A DNA stretch of 64,000 bases from Helianthus annuus (GCF_002127325.2 NC_035433.2:121678326-121742325), one strand, 5' to 3'. Positions 35,946 through 48,222 are shown, numbered from the stretch's first letter. A program made the numbers and translations. The notes: generated from the letters alone by a model not told the origin.

Positions 35946-36748
35946 ACATGTTGAAAATTGTTTAAGTGTTGAAGTTCCAAACATCACATGGTCGGGTGGT
36001 CGTTCGATCGGATGGCAATCCGATCGGACAGCAGTCCGTTCGACGTTCAAAACTTGAAAAGGTTGAAATAATGTTTAAGTGTTGAAATCAAGTGTAAGCC
36101 GATCGGGTGACAGTCCGATCGGACGGCAATCTGATCGGACAGCAATCCGTCCCGTGACCTGATCGTCTTTGACACTTTGATTTGTTTTGTAGGTTTTGCG
36201 TTTTGTTCGAGACAGCGTGATAACATGCTAAACAACAGAAACCTCGTCAAGACTCAAGTGATCCAATCGGACAGGAAACACCCTAGTCCGGTCAGTCACT
36301 TATTCGAGCCGGTGGTTCATGCTTAACCCGAAATCGGTTTGTCTCTTGGATAGAATTCAGATCTTGAACCGATACATCACCAAGAAAGAGTAGAAGATCA
36401 GAACAAATTCTTAATCCACCGGTTTTGAGTGCATTGAGTGTAAAAGAGTTGAAAGAAAGTTAGAAAACCATCTTTCAATTCTTTTCACCATGAATATGTT
36501 TAGATATATGCAAGATCTTTGTTTGTTTTATGTGGAAATCGTTCAGATCTGAGTTGTTCTTGGTGGATTGAAGCCAAAACATGAAGTTCATAAGAACTCC
36601 ATGATGATATCACCCTAGAACACCTCAAATCCACTGATTTCTTGGTTAAAAGTTAAGATTCAAAAGAGAAAAAGATGAAGGAGTGCGTGTAGATCATAGA
36701 AGTACAAGATTTAGGTTGAAAACTTACAAGAATCGTGAGAAATCCACT
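35936..36748 (-). repeat. Inverted partial LTR, same family as the solo LTR
   Basis: Reverse complement matches the solo LTR from about 32,775 to 33,570, including the CGATCGG motif blocks (here about 36,005-36,045 and 36,097-36,153). Both LTR ends are missing: the left border joins the LINE, the right border joins the integrase of element D at about 36,748. It may be a relic of D's own 3' LTR. Confidence 0.8.
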
Positions 36749-37680
36749 GATGTCGCGAGGCGTCCCATGTCGACTAATGATCTCATTGGTGTAGATTCGG
36801 ACTAATTTTTCTACCTTGTAGTCTTCTCGTATTGGCAGAAAATGAGCAGATTTGGTCAAACGGTCAACGACAGCCCAGATGTTGTCGTGACCTGATGGCG
36901 TGCGCGAAAGTTTCATTATAAAGTCCATGGCAATACTCTTCCATTTCCACATGGGAATCTCGGGTTGGACGAGCAAGCCAGAGGGTCTTTGATGCTCGGC
37001 CTTGACTTTCGAGCAACTCAGGCACTTCGAAACATAGAGAGCGATATCTTTCTTCATGCCCGACCACCAGTACTTGTAGGATCGGATTCTGACCCGAACG
37101 AGTCAATCAGAGGAGTTTGATCAGATACAGGTGCGGAAAACAAGTACCTGACGTAGAAACAGCTAGATATGCTCTTAAATCTCTTTTCTGATTAATTTGA
37201 CAGCTTTTACACGCAAATCTCACACCGGCAGCACCTCGGTACGGAAATCTAAGAGTTACAAATGAGGTTCTCTTATACGGTATTTATAGGTGAGTAGGTC
37301 CTCTTTTATGGACATGACGAATAAGGGGACCTCCTATGTACGAATAAGAGGACCGGTCATAAAAGAGGATCTCCTATGTCCGAATAAGTGGACCTCCTAT
37401 GTCCGAATAAGTGGACCTCCTCTCTACAACACATATTCTCTCGTTTTCTCGTAAAACACGCCCTAATCTATACATTACAATGAAAGACTCGATCTAAGAC
37501 GTAATCAACAGATGTAGTGCACCAACAGTAGCGAAGGTCCTGGTACATTTTATCGGCACCGGGATGAATAGAATATCGGGACTTGTGGGCTTCGTCCATC
37601 AGAATCTGTCGCAAATCGGTCCGCTTAGGGATCCAAATTCGGTCCAGATAATGGAATATCCCATTCGACTTATTTACTAC
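36749..37680 (-). pseudogene. Integrase of element D, truncated and interrupted
   Basis: Before the solo LTR (37,528-37,680) the minus strand carries the tail of the linker and the start of the zinc-binding domain ([13 protein letters not shown] in one frame). After it, from 37,074, come [20 protein letters not shown] with the CxxC, then [31 protein letters not shown] and EIISRHGTP. Sequence then switches abruptly to LTR text at 36,748, losing the second catalytic Asp, the Glu and the C-terminal domain. Confidence 0.82.
37075..37527 (-). mobile_element. Solo LTR, probably of a Copia-type element
   Basis: 453 bp with minus-strand ends TGTTGGTGCACTACATC and ATCCTACA, inserted in the integrase of D between LR and YWW codons. 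Flanks are only partly alike (gtact left, gtagc right), so the target duplication is imperfect. The direct repeat TCCGAATAAGTGGACCTCCT occurs near 37,379-37,425. Confidence 0.7.
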
Positions 37681-39254
37681 CTAGGCTCCATCGTTGAGAA
37701 TCCTTTCCTTCTTCAAAGTGCGCTCGGTAAAGCAAGCATGTTGGGCTTCACGGATGAGAGTTTCGAGATGATGCTGGGCTTGAATACTACTAACGCTATG
37801 CAAATAGCTTCGTCTGCTGAGGGCGTCGGCAACGACATTAGCTTTGCCAGGATGGTAACGAATCTCATAGTCGTAATCGTTGAGAAGTTCTACCCATTGG
37901 CGTTGATGTATATTAAGTTCCTTTTGGCTGAAGATGTGTTGTAAGTTCCTATGGTCGGTGAAGACCGTACACTTAGTACCATAAAGGTAGTGTCGCCAAA
38001 TCTTCAACGCAAAAACAACTGCGCCTAGCTCGAGGTCGTGGGTTGTATAGTTCTTCTCGTGGATCTTGAGCTAACAAGATACATAGGCGATAACCTTGTC
38101 CCGTTGCATGAGAACACAACCAAGACCAAGGTTCGAGGCATCGCAATAGACAACGAAGTCATCGTTTCCGTCGGGTAAAGCAAGGACGGGAGCATTGTAG
38201 AGCATGTACTTGAGGGTTTGAAAGGCAGTTTCTTGTTCAGTTCCCCAAACAAAAGGCTTGTCTTTATGCGAGAGAGAAGTAAGTGGCACAGCGATTTTAG
38301 AGAATCCTTTGATAAATCGGCGATAATAGCCCGCTAGTCCGAGAAAAGAACGGACTTCAGACGGGTTCTTAGGTGTAACCCAACTCTTAACAGCTTCGAT
38401 CTTCGCGGGTCGACGTGGATACCTTGACTATTGACAATATGACCGAGGAATTGAACCTCCTCTAGCCAAAATTCGCACTTGGAGAACTTGGCATAGAGTC
38501 GATTCCCTTGGAGTAGCTCGAGAACCAAACGTAGATGCTGCGCGTGTTCGGTTTTCGACTTGGAATAGATCAGTATATCATCGATGAACACGATGACGAA
38601 GCGGTCAAGAAATGGTTTACACATGCGATTCATTAGATCCATGAAAACCGAGGGTGCGTTGGTTAAACCAAAAGGCATAACAACGAACTCATAGTGGCCG
38701 TAACGAGTGCGAAAAGCGGTTTTGGGTATATCCTCCTCTTGAAGGCGAAGTTGGTGATAGCCTGAGCGTAGATCGATCTTCGAAAAACATGAAGCACCTT
38801 GCAATTGATCAAACAAATCATCGATTCGAGGCAGGGGATAACGATTCTTGATTGTCAGCTTATTCAATTCCCTGTAGTCGATGCACATCCGGAACGGCCC
38901 ATCCTTCTTTTTGACGAAAAGGACTGGTGCGCCCCATGGACAGGTGCTAGGGCGAATGAAGCCTTTATCAAGCAATTCCTGGAGCTGACTCGAGAGTTCG
39001 CGCATTTCGGACGGAGCGAGTCAATAAGGGGCTCTAGCGACAGGGTTGGCTCCAGGAATGAGGTCGATGCAAAAGTCGATATCGTGACTTTGCGGTAAAC
39101 CTAGAATATTGTCAGGGAAAACATCAGGAAATTCACGAACCACGGGTACCTGACCTACCTCCTTAACTTCATTTTTCTCCGCTACTACAATGTGCGCCAA
39201 GAAAGCTTGGTATTCCTTGCCGAGATACTTGCTAGCCTGGACACACGACATGAG
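37681..39254 (-). pseudogene. RT and RNase H of element D
   Basis: Minus strand from about 39,005: [76 protein letters not shown] and the active site [12 protein letters not shown] near 38,590. A frameshift follows near 38,400. RNase H continues with [15 protein letters not shown], then a TAG at 38,071-38,073, then [20 protein letters not shown], and ends [11 protein letters not shown]. It uses Ty3 motif order; the stop and shift make it non-functional. Confidence 0.85.
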
Positions 39255-39592
39255 TTAGAGTTTATTCAACGCGACTTCACCGTAAACACACAACTGATCA
39301 CCATTAGCGAGCGAGAATCGAATCATCTTATCGAGGCAAACAACTTCGGCTTGGTTTTCACGAAGAAAGTCCATGCCTACTATGACATCAAAACTACCGA
39401 GCTGCATCGGAATAAGGTCGATAGGGAAGACGTGATTGTTGAGTTCGAGAGTACAATCCCGAAGAACTGAATTGACAGCGACGGTTCTTCCGGTGGCAAC
39501 TTCAACATCGAACGATGAGGGCAGATGGGCGCGCTTACGGTTAAGGAGCTTTTCGAATTCAAACGACATAAAACAGTTATCGGCTCCAGTAT
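39255..39592 (-). pseudogene. Protease region of element D, 3' piece
   Basis: Starts directly at the element G insertion with the codons for T-G-A-D of the retropepsin active site, then SFEFEKLLNRKRAHLPSSF and PMQLGSFDVIVGMDFL. The preceding LFD codons lie on the far side of G at about 48,223-48,230. Confidence 0.8.
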
Positions 39593-40978
39593 TGTCACAG
39601 CCCCCGATCCCAAATCCCTGGGAACGGGCGGCCGCGAGCCAGTTTCAGTGGTATCACGTTATTGTCAAATTTGGCAGCGGAAATTTTTTCATCAGGACCG
39701 TAGTTAGGAAATATTTTATCAGAGTAAACCACCACATTTTATAATATTAAACACATGGGTAAAGCCCAAGTTTTCAGTACACATAATTTCATAGGGATAC
39801 ACCCTATTTTATTTAAGAAAAACATCTATTTCTTTTTAGGTAACTTTATTGCCACTTTTCCAAGCCTTCAGTGCTGTCCAGCTGGCTTCTATTTGGCTTT
39901 CACATTTTGTTACCTGAAACGCGTTTTAAAAACATTTTGTCAGTGGAAAATACTGGTGAGTGAATCCCAGTTTAATCAAGTTGAAATACCAATCATTTTA
40001 CAGTATTGAGGGCGCATCCGCAATTACATTTGTTTCCAAGATATAACAATTAACATCAGTGGTACTGCCATACTCAACTTGTGGAATGTTACCACGCCAG
40101 TAACAAATTTTGTATACAAAACCCCAACATACCTACTATAATTGTATTCTTACAAATACTCAATAACTGCTTAGTATATATTTAATTAAGTGAGGTTTTG
40201 TAAAAACATTTAACAAAAAGAGGATTACTCACATTGCTGTTTTAGATTATCCTTTAGGGTTTCCAGGTGATAATCTATAAATTACACAAATACACGTGTG
40301 TTAGTATAATAACCCATTTTAACATTTGTAATACCCTCCCCGAGACGGCATTCCAACGACTACGTCGGGCAGAACCACGACAGCCGTTACGGAACCTTAG
40401 ATCAATCGGGCAGAGGTTCTAATACGTCTCCAGGGGTTATAATACTTACATCGTAGAAGAATCTCGCTATTTAGGGGGTATAATACCCGTGTATAGCTTA
40501 TACTATCAGAAATTAGAGAGAGAATTGAAAGATTTGGGCGACGGAAACTGAAAGCCGATGCCCTTCTTATATAGGGCCTGATTCTCACTTTTACGCGGCC
40601 CGCGTGGCCTAGGGGTCTAGGCGTAGTTGATCCGGGTCATCACGTAGGTTCAACAGGTGTTGGGCCACGTGGCGGCCCAGGGTTTCGCCATATATCACTC
40701 TGTCGCGGCCCGCGTAAGGTTGAGGTGTGGCTTGCGCGGCCCGCCTCAACTTAAAATTCAACGAAATCAAGGTTTAACCTTGATACCGCCCGCGTAAATG
40801 TTGGGGTGGGTCTATGCGGCCTGCCTCAACTTCATATTTCTTGTTTTTAATTTATTTTTAATGTTATGTTACATTTTGGGCTCGATTTTCATATACGGGG
40901 TGTATTTACAATCATTTTAAAATATTTTAGGATGTCAGAAAAATTATGAGGGTGTCGGTTTTCTTGAGGATTGTTATA
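39593..40978 (-). repeat. 3' LTR (element sense) of G
   Basis: 1386 bp. Carries GCGGCCCGCG-type palindromes at about 40,593, 40,704, 40,734, 40,787 and 40,816. Confidence 0.9.
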
Positions 40979-41014
40979 TCCTCCCCACCTTGTTTTAGAG
41001 CTCGTCCTCGAGAT

Positions 41015-42343
41015 CTACTGGAATAGGTGCGGATATTTCTTTTGCATTTCTGATTCAAGCTCCCATGTGTATTCAGGTCCTCTTTTGGAGTCCCACTTCA
41101 CTTTGACCAGAACTAATCTCTTGTGCTTAAGATTCTTGATTTTCCTATCTTCAACTTGTAGAGGCCTCTCTAAAAACTTAAGTTGTTCATTTACCTCTAT
41201 ATCCTTAAGAGGTACTACGAGTGATTCATCAGCTAAGCATTTCTTGAGATTAGATACATGAAATACATCATGTATTCCTGCCATTTCCTCTGGCAGTTGT
41301 AGCTGATAGGCTACATGTCCTATTCTTTTAATAATCTTAAAAGGTCCAATATACCTGGGACTTAGCTTTCCTCTTTTGATGAATCTTACCACTCCTTTCC
41401 AAGGAGAGACTTTTAACAACACCTTGCCACCTACCTGGAATTCTAACGGCTTACGTCTGTTATCAGCGTAGCTTTTCTGTCGATCACGTGCCGCTTTCAG
41501 TCGTTCCTTGACTTGAATGATCTTATCGGTTGTTTCCTGTACTATCTTAGGTCCAGATAGTTGTTTTTCCCCAATTTCTGCCCAACAGACTGGGGTTCTG
41601 CACTTTCGTCCATAAAGTGCTTCGAATGGTGCAGTATTGATACTTGTGTGATAACTATTATTATAAGAGAATTCTATTAAAGGTAAGTTATCGTCCCAAT
41701 TACCTCTGAAATCAATTACACAAGCTCTAAGCATGTCTTCCATTGTCGGAATTGTCCTTTCACTTTGTCCGTCCGTTTGAGGATGATAAGTTGTGCTCAG
41801 ATTCAGCTTGGTTCCCATTGCTTTTTGGAAACTTGCCCAAAAATGAGAAGTAAAACGGCTATCCCTATCAGAAACAATTGATAAAGGTATTCCATGTAAT
41901 GAAATGATTTCATTTACATATAATTTGGCTAATTGTTCCATACTAAAAGTTTCCTTCATTGGTAAGAAATTAGCTGACTTGGTTAGCCTATCTACAATCA
42001 CCCAGATTGTATTATTACCTTTTCTTATTTTGGGTAACTTGGTAACAAAATCCATTGTTATCAATTCCCATTTTCACACTGGCATTTCTAACTGTTGCAA
42101 CAATCCTGAGGGTTTCTGGTGTTCAGCTTCAACTTGTGAACAAGTTAAACACTTAGAAACATAAGCTGCTATATCCTTTTTCATTCCTATCCACCAGAAA
42201 TTTTTCCTTAAATCTTGATACATTTTATCACTTCCTGGATGCATCGTATATTTAGACTTATGGGCTTCTTCTAATATACGGTGGCGTAGGTTTCCTAATT
42301 TAGGTATCCACATTCTCTTTTTAATGGAATCTCCAAATTCCAT
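41015..42343 (-). pseudogene. Integrase with chromodomain-like C terminus, element G
   Basis: Integrates element cDNA. Zinc domain: [18 protein letters not shown] and [12 protein letters not shown]. Then a TGA near 42,073 in place of the codon before [10 protein letters not shown]. Catalytic core: [40 protein letters not shown]-terminal: [16 protein letters not shown] and PRYIGPFKI, then [15 protein letters not shown] and [20 protein letters not shown], the chromodomain-like tail of plant chromoviruses. From 42,064 to 41,015 it is open. It sits immediately upstream of the polypurine tract. Confidence 0.87.
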
Positions 42344-43670
42344 CTGTTCCTTGTTCTAATTCTTTAATCATTCCTTTTAATTTTCCAGTATCATCCTTGA
42401 TTACTGATTCTTGTACTTTTCTAATCTGATCGTTTAAATCTACTTGTAAATTTATTTTAAGAGAACGTACCCTTTTTGGCTTTTCATGATACTTTCGACT
42501 TAAAGCATCAGCCACTACATTTGCTTTCCCTGCATGATACTGGATATCACAATCATAATCACTATGCATTTCCATCCAGCGTCTTTGTCTCATATTTAAT
42601 TCTTTTTGCCCAAAAACATACCTTAAACTCTTATGGTCGGTGAATATGGTAAATTTACTACCATAAAGGTAATGTCTCCAAATCTTAAGAGCAAAAATTA
42701 TGGCTCTTAATTCCAAATCATGGGTTGAATAATTCTCTTCATGATTCTTAAGCTGTCTAGAGGCGTAAGCTATAACCTTTTGACGTTGCATCAACACACA
42801 TCCATAACCTAACTTAGAAGCATCACAAAAGACTACAAAGTCTTCAGTTCGTTCTGGTAACGCTAGTATAGGTGCATGGGTCAATCGTTGCTTAAGGATT
42901 CTACAGGCTTCTTCTTGTTTTGGTCCCCATTCAAACTTAACAGATTTACAGGTTAACTTGGTTAAGGGAATGGCTATTCTAGAAAAATCTCGAATAAATC
43001 TTCTATAATAACCGGCCAATCCTAAGAAACTTCTAATCTCAATTGGCGACTCAGGGGTTTTCCATTTGGTAATCGTCTCGATCTTTGTTCGATCCACATG
43101 GATTCCTTCATGGTTAACTAAATGTCCAAGAAATTGTACCTGTTTTAACCAAAACTCGCACTTGGAAAACTTAGCGTACAACTTTTCCTTTCTTAACGGA
43201 CTTAAAAGTAAGTGCAAATGCTTTGCATGCTCTTATTTACTCTTAGAGTAAATTAGAATATCGTCTATGAAGACAATTATGAATTTATCCAAATATGGCT
43301 TACATATTCGGTTTATCATGTCCATAAATGCGGCTGGGGCATTGGTTAAACCAAATGGCATGACAGTAAATTCATAATGACCATACCTTGTTCTAAATGC
43401 GGTTTAGGAATGTCCTCTTCCTGTACCTTTAATTGATGATATCCTGATCTTAAATCGATTTTAGAGAAAAATCGAGCTCCTTGAAGTTGATCGAACAGAT
43501 CATCGATCCTTGGTAATGGATACCGATTCTTAATTGTGACCTTGTTCAATTAACGGTTGTCAATGCACATACGCATTGATCCGTCCTTCTTTTTAACAAA
43601 CAAAATCGGCGCTCCCCATGGTGATGAGCTTGGTTGTATGAATCCTTTCTCCAACAATTCGTCTATTGGT
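42320..43670 (-). pseudogene. RT and RNase H, element G
   Basis: Minus strand: RT start near 43,660 is shifted by one base from gag-protease. A TAA near 43,547 precedes [19 protein letters not shown]. Another shift near 43,400 follows VQEEDIPK. The active-site region lies in a shifted frame near 43,260, and a TAA near 43,234 precedes [13 protein letters not shown]. RNase H is then open: [48 protein letters not shown]. At least four interruptions. Confidence 0.85.
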
Positions 43671-45519
43671 TCTTTAGTTCCTGCATTTCAGCGGGTGCCA
43701 AACGGTAAGGTGCTTTGGCAATCGGTGCTGTCCCTGGTAGCAGGTGGATTCTGAATTCAACTTCCCTGTCTGGCGGCAGTCCTGGCAATTCTTCTGGAAA
43801 GACATCTGAAAACTGAGACACTACTGGAATGTCTTTTAGTTCTTTTTCTTTAGTGTTAGTGATTATAGAAATCAAATACACTATAGACCCTTTTCTTATA
43901 TAACTTGCAGTTTTCATCATAGAGATGAATTTAGTGGATTTAGATGGTTTATCTCCTTTAATTGTGATCTTTTCACCCCTTGGTGATTTTACTTGAATTG
44001 ACTTTTGATCACATAAAATACTGGCTTTATTAGCTATTAACCAATCCATTCCTAAGACGACATCAAATCCTGCCAGATTCATTGGATAAAGGTTTGCAAT
44101 AAACTTTTGATTAAAAATTTCTATTCTTGCTCCCTGCAAGATTTCAGAAATCCTAACGGTTTCTACATTTGTTGTCTCTACTAGACATTCTTGTGGTAGT
44201 TTAGTTAATGATTGATTTAGAAGTTTGCAAAACGAAGTATTAATAGAACTTTGGTTTGCACCAGAGTCAAATAATACATTAGCAAAAATATCTTTAACTA
44301 AAAACGTACCAGCTATGACGTCCGGGATCATCTTGGCTTCATCTGCAGTTAGAACAAATGCTCTAGCATTTTTAGGATTCTTGTTGTTTGCAGCTGGAGC
44401 CAATTTCAGACAATTTGTCCTGATGTGACCTTTTTCGCCACAATTGAAACACATTCCATTACTGTATTTCTTCTTGCAATCTTCTTCCTTGTGTCCTGGA
44501 GCCTTGCAAAAATTGCAGTAAATGGAACATTTTCCTGAATGCTTCTTTCTGCAGGTTTTGCAGTACGATGCAGAGGTAGAACCTACATTCCTACGGTTGA
44601 AATTCCCAGAACGGAATTCTTGAGTAAGCCTTTGGGTTAGGTTTCTCCTCTGGTCTTCTTCTCTAGTACGGAATAACTCATCTGTCAAGGTATTAGCTAG
44701 TTCTACAGTTTCTTCTATGGTTTGAGGTCTAGCTGCCTTGACTACATGTCTAATCTCTCCGATTAATCCCCAGATGTAACGGGAGATTAACACCGATTCA
44801 GGTGATGCAAGGGTTGGTACTATTCTAGCATATTCAAATAATGTGGTAGTATAACCCTTACTATCTACCCCTGTCATTCTGAGATTCAAAAACTTGTTTG
44901 CTATCTGTTCCTTTTCATTGGGAGGGCAAAACTTCCTTTCTACCATATGTTTGAACTCCTCCCATTCCATGTTATATATCCTATCACTTCCTCTTGACTG
45001 GAGGATAGTGTTCCACCATTCTAGGGCTGAATTCTTAAATAAATTAGAAGCAAACATTATCTTATCTTCTTCAGAACACTTGCTTATTTTTAGAACAGCT
45101 TCAGTTTTCTCTATCCAGCGTAGAGCTGCAATGGGTCCTTCATTGCCCGAGAATTCTATTGGTTTACAGGACCAGAATTCTTTGTAAGAACAACCATATG
45201 GCATGGCTCTTCTTCTTTTGGGAATGGGCACCTGAAGTACGGGTCCATTGTTCACGTTGTGTTCCGGTTCAGTTGGTCGCTTACTGCTATGCTTACTGTT
45301 ATTTTCAGCTTCCTTAACAGTTTGGATAATAATTGGCATTGCATCTATAATTCCTTGTGCCACTATGTGTTGGATAGCACTATTATCCACTTGGTTTCCA
45401 TTGTTATTGTTGTTCGGGTTCTCGTTATTCAGATTATCATTATTCGAGTGGTTGTCGTTCTGGATATTATCATTCTGGTTTTCCTGATTCACTTCGTTGT
45501 CCATCTGAATTTTAAACAT
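43663..45519 (-). CDS. Gag-protease of element G, open 618 codons
   Basis: Gag coats the RNA; the protease processes the polyprotein. The N-terminal part is very Asn-rich (about 1-50). A capsid-like region contains [17 protein letters not shown] and FKNSALEWW. Zinc knuckles [14 protein letters not shown] and [14 protein letters not shown] (CX2CX4HX4C) lie near residues 340-380. The [15 protein letters not shown] site is [13 protein letters not shown] (DSG), later [11 protein letters not shown]. The frame runs into the first RT residues ([16 protein letters not shown]) and stops because of a one-base shift. Initiation may be at the first Met or at MDNEVNQ five codons later. Confidence 0.85.
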   Translation of the reverse strand: MFKIQMDNEVNQENQNDNIQNDNHSNNDNLNNENPNNNNNGNQVDNSAIQHIVAQGIIDAMPIIIQTVKEAENNSKHSSKRPTEPEHNVNNGPVLQVPIPKRRRAMPYGCSYKEFWSCKPIEFSGNEGPIAALRWIEKTEAVLKISKCSEEDKIMFASNLFKNSALEWWNTILQSRGSDRIYNMEWEEFKHMVERKFCPPNEKEQIANKFLNLRMTGVDSKGYTTTLFEYARIVPTLASPESVLISRYIWGLIGEIRHVVKAARPQTIEETVELANTLTDELFRTREEDQRRNLTQRLTQEFRSGNFNRRNVGSTSASYCKTCRKKHSGKCSIYCNFCKAPGHKEEDCKKKYSNGMCFNCGEKGHIRTNCLKLAPAANNKNPKNARAFVLTADEAKMIPDVIAGTFLVKDIFANVLFDSGANQSSINTSFCKLLNQSLTKLPQECLVETTNVETVRISEILQGARIEIFNQKFIANLYPMNLAGFDVVLGMDWLIANKASILCDQKSIQVKSPRGEKITIKGDKPSKSTKFISMMKTASYIRKGSIVYLISIITNTKEKELKDIPVVSQFSDVFPEELPGLPPDREVEFRIHLLPGTAPIAKAPYRLAPAEMQELKNQ

Positions 45520-45787
45520 TTACCACATATTAATATCACCAATAATATTTGAATATAGCCAATCACATGACACGCACTTTTGGTCAAAAGCGTCAAGTAT
45601 TGCGACTTTTACTCTATTCATATATTATGCACCTATTACTCACCAGTACTGAAATTAAAATTACAATACCGACTGAAATGTAAAGCTACAATACTAGTAA
45701 TATGCATCCGTAGTTTTTTTTCTAACACGTACACACATATATTATTATTATATTATATTATTATTACTACCGTTTCCACCATCACAT

Positions 45788-46681
45788 TCATGGATATGGA
45801 TTCATCCAAAAATCCATATTGCGTTCGTCGTATTTCCATACGAGACGCTCTCCCACCTGTCGCATTCTCTCACTGCTTTCTAAAATTTCCTCACCGAAAG
45901 TCCTAAGTTCTTGTACGTTTTCTGCACTCATTGGGGGTGCAGGTTCTAGCACTGGGTTCAGAATCTGGGGTGCGGGTTCCTGGTATGGAGGTATAGGGGC
46001 ATGGTATGGGTAAGGATTTTCTAAGATCTCCCTAATGTATGCATCGTTATTAAAATAGGGATCTAGAGTATCTAATCCTGGGTAGGCTCCTAAGTTGGGC
46101 ATTGGCACATCTTCGTGTATAGAGTAACGTTGCACATAGTCCCTAACATCATCCCACCAGGGGTCATAATTTGGATCTAGGGGATTTGGTGCAGGTACCC
46201 TAGGTATCTCCTCTGGGTTGAAATCATGCATTTCTACTTGATTTTCAAGGTTTTCTATTTCCATGGGTTGATCAGGAATTTGTGGTTGTGGTTGGGGTGC
46301 TAGCATTTGCTCCAGGTTTGGGTCAGCTGCAGTGGTTGCTAAAATATGGATATTGGCTATACCCCTATTAAGCATATCCTGGGCATATGCATCGGTTTCT
46401 CGTTTAGCTGCGGCTAGTGCTCTCTGGTCTTGTAACTTTTTCATACGTTTCCTACGCTCGTCTGCTCCCCTACTGAACCATCCCCTCTTTTTCTGAGGAA
46501 ATGGCTCTTCAGATTGAGCCTTAAACACAAAGATTCCTTCTTCCGTATCAGTAGAGTACCCCGAGAGGGCAGGCTGAGAAGAGGAGGTGCCTTCGCTTCT
46601 AGGCGAACCAGACAATTGACGATACGCGTCAGATGGTCCTTGGTCCCTCATATTGTAAACTAACAGATAATCAGATAACAC
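45788..46681 (-). CDS. Extra ORF upstream of gag in element G, unknown function
   Basis: 297 codons between the primer site and gag, same strand as gag-pol. Start may be the first Met or MRDQGPSDAYRQ ten codons on, the latter being more typical of the rest of the protein. Features: Ser-rich start, a basic stretch QKKRGWFSRGADERRKRMKK (about 79-98) like a nuclear or nucleic-acid-binding segment, a Gln/Pro part (PQPQPQIPDQP), an acidic Pro-rich middle (PWWDDVRDYVQRY) and a charged helical end (GEEILESSERMRQVGERL). No family recognised. It has no internal stop although RT and integrase in the same element are broken. Confidence 0.6.
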   Translation of the reverse strand: MLSDYLLVYNMRDQGPSDAYRQLSGSPRSEGTSSSQPALSGYSTDTEEGIFVFKAQSEEPFPQKKRGWFSRGADERRKRMKKLQDQRALAAAKRETDAYAQDMLNRGIANIHILATTAADPNLEQMLAPQPQPQIPDQPMEIENLENQVEMHDFNPEEIPRVPAPNPLDPNYDPWWDDVRDYVQRYSIHEDVPMPNLGAYPGLDTLDPYFNNDAYIREILENPYPYHAPIPPYQEPAPQILNPVLEPAPPMSAENVQELRTFGEEILESSERMRQVGERLVWKYDERNMDFWMNPYP

Positions 46682-46783
46682 ATAACAAGAAAATACAATT
46701 ATGCACGTATTCTTGTTATTTATTTCCTAACACTTTGAATTTCGATGTCAGCAGAACACTTATGTGGCTGAATCAGTGGCATA

Positions 46784-46795
46784 GCTCTGATACCA
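46784..46795 (-). other. Primer binding site (tRNA-iMet) of element G
   Basis: Plus strand GCTCTGATACCA, i.e. TGGTATCAGAGC in element sense, five bases inside the 5' LTR border. Confidence 0.9.
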
Positions 46796-46800
46796 CCTTC

Positions 46801-48217
46801 TATCACAGCCCCCGATCCCAAATCCCCAGGAACGGGCGGCCGCGAGCCAGTTTCGGTGGTATCACGTTATTGTCAAATTTGGCAGCGGAAATTTTTTCAT
46901 CAGGACCGTAGTTAGGAAATATTTTATCAGAGTAAACCACCACATTTTATAATATTAAACACATGGGTAAAGCCCAAGTTTTCAGTACACATAATTTCAT
47001 AGGGATACACCCTATTTTATTTAAGAAAAACATCTATTTCTTTTTAGGTAACTTTATTGCCACTTATCCAAGCCTTCAGTGCTGTCCAGCTGGCTTCTAT
47101 TTGGCTTTCACATTTTGTTACCTGAAACGCGTTTTAAAAGCATTTTGTCAGTGGAAAATACTGGTGAGTGAATCCCAGTTTAATCAAGTTGAAATACCAA
47201 TCATTTTACAGTATTGAGGGCGCATCCGCAATTACATTTGTTTCCAAGATATAACAATTAACATCAGTGGTACTGTCATACTCAACTTGTGGAATGTTAC
47301 CACGCCAGTAACAAATTTTGTATACAAAACCCCAACATACCCACTATAATTGTATTCTTACAAATACTCAATAACTGCTTAGTATATATTTAATTAAGTG
47401 AGGTTTTGTAAAAACATTTAACAAAAAGAGGATTACTCACATTGTTGTTTTAGATTATCCTTTAGGGTTTCCAGGTGATAATCTATAAATTACACAAATG
47501 CACGTGTGTTAGTATAATAACCCATTTTAACATTAGTAATACCCTCCCCGAGACGGCATTCCAACGACTACGTCGGGCAGAATCACGACAGTCGTTACGG
47601 AACCCTAGATCAATCGGGCAGAGTATCTAATACGTCTCCAGGGGTTATAATACTTACATCGTAGCAGAACCTCGCTATTTAGGGGGTATGATACCCGTGT
47701 ATAGCTTATACTATCAGAAATTAGAGAGAGAATTGAAAGATTTGGGCGACGGAAACTGAAAGCCGATGCCCTTCTTATATAGGGCCGGATTCTCACTTTT
47801 ACGCGGCCCGCGTAAATGTAAGCAAGGGCTTACGCGGCCCGCGTGGCCTAGGGGTCTAGGCGTAGCTGATCCGAGTCATCACGTAGGTTCAACAGGTGTT
47901 GGGCCACGTGGCGGCCCAGGGTTTCGCCATATATCACTCTATCGCGGCCCGCGTAAGGTTGAGGTGTGGCTTGCGCGGCCCACCTCAACTTAAAATTCAA
48001 TGAAATCAAGGTTTAACCTTGATACCACCCGCGTAAATGTTGGGGTGGGTCTACGCGGCCTGCCTCAACTTCATATTTCTTGTTTTTAATTTATTTTTAA
48101 TGTAATGTTACATTTCGGGCTCGATTTTCATATACGGGGTGTATTTACAGACATTTTAAAATATTTTAGGATGTCGGAAAAATTATGAGGGTGTCGGTTT
48201 TCTTGAGGAATGTTATA
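46801..48217 (-). repeat. 5' LTR (element sense) of G
   Basis: 1417 bp, 31 bp longer than its partner because the unit ACGCGGCCCGCGTAAATG... at 47,801-47,831 is absent from 39,593-40,978. Other differences are scattered single bases. Confidence 0.9.
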
Positions 48218-48222
48218 AGTAT

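Larger units (their letters stand above)
39593..48217 (-). mobile_element. Ty3 chromovirus G, complete ends, broken genes
   Basis: 8625 bp with LTRs at 39,593-40,978 and 46,801-48,217 and the duplication agtat at 39,588-39,592 and 48,218-48,222. In element sense the LTR starts TATAACAATCCTC and ends GGGGGCTGTGACA, so it lacks the usual TG start. The iMet primer site is at 46,784-46,795 and the polypurine tract at 40,979-40,993 (plus-strand TCCTCCCCACCTTG). Coding order: an extra ORF, gag-protease, RT-RNase H, integrase with chromodomain-like end. The length difference between LTRs is a single 31-bp unit. Confidence 0.9.

Noticed and set aside
35847..36050. Minus-strand frame spanning LINE and LTR fragment
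   Set aside because: Chimeric across a rearrangement junction and antisense to the LINE RT.
37075..37527. Cassandra-type TRIM with 5S rRNA
   Set aside because: No 5S-like text; size and ends fit a Copia-type solo LTR better.
45248..45552. Hydrophobic plus-strand frames opposite gag of G
   Set aside because: Antisense shadow of the Asn-rich gag N terminus.
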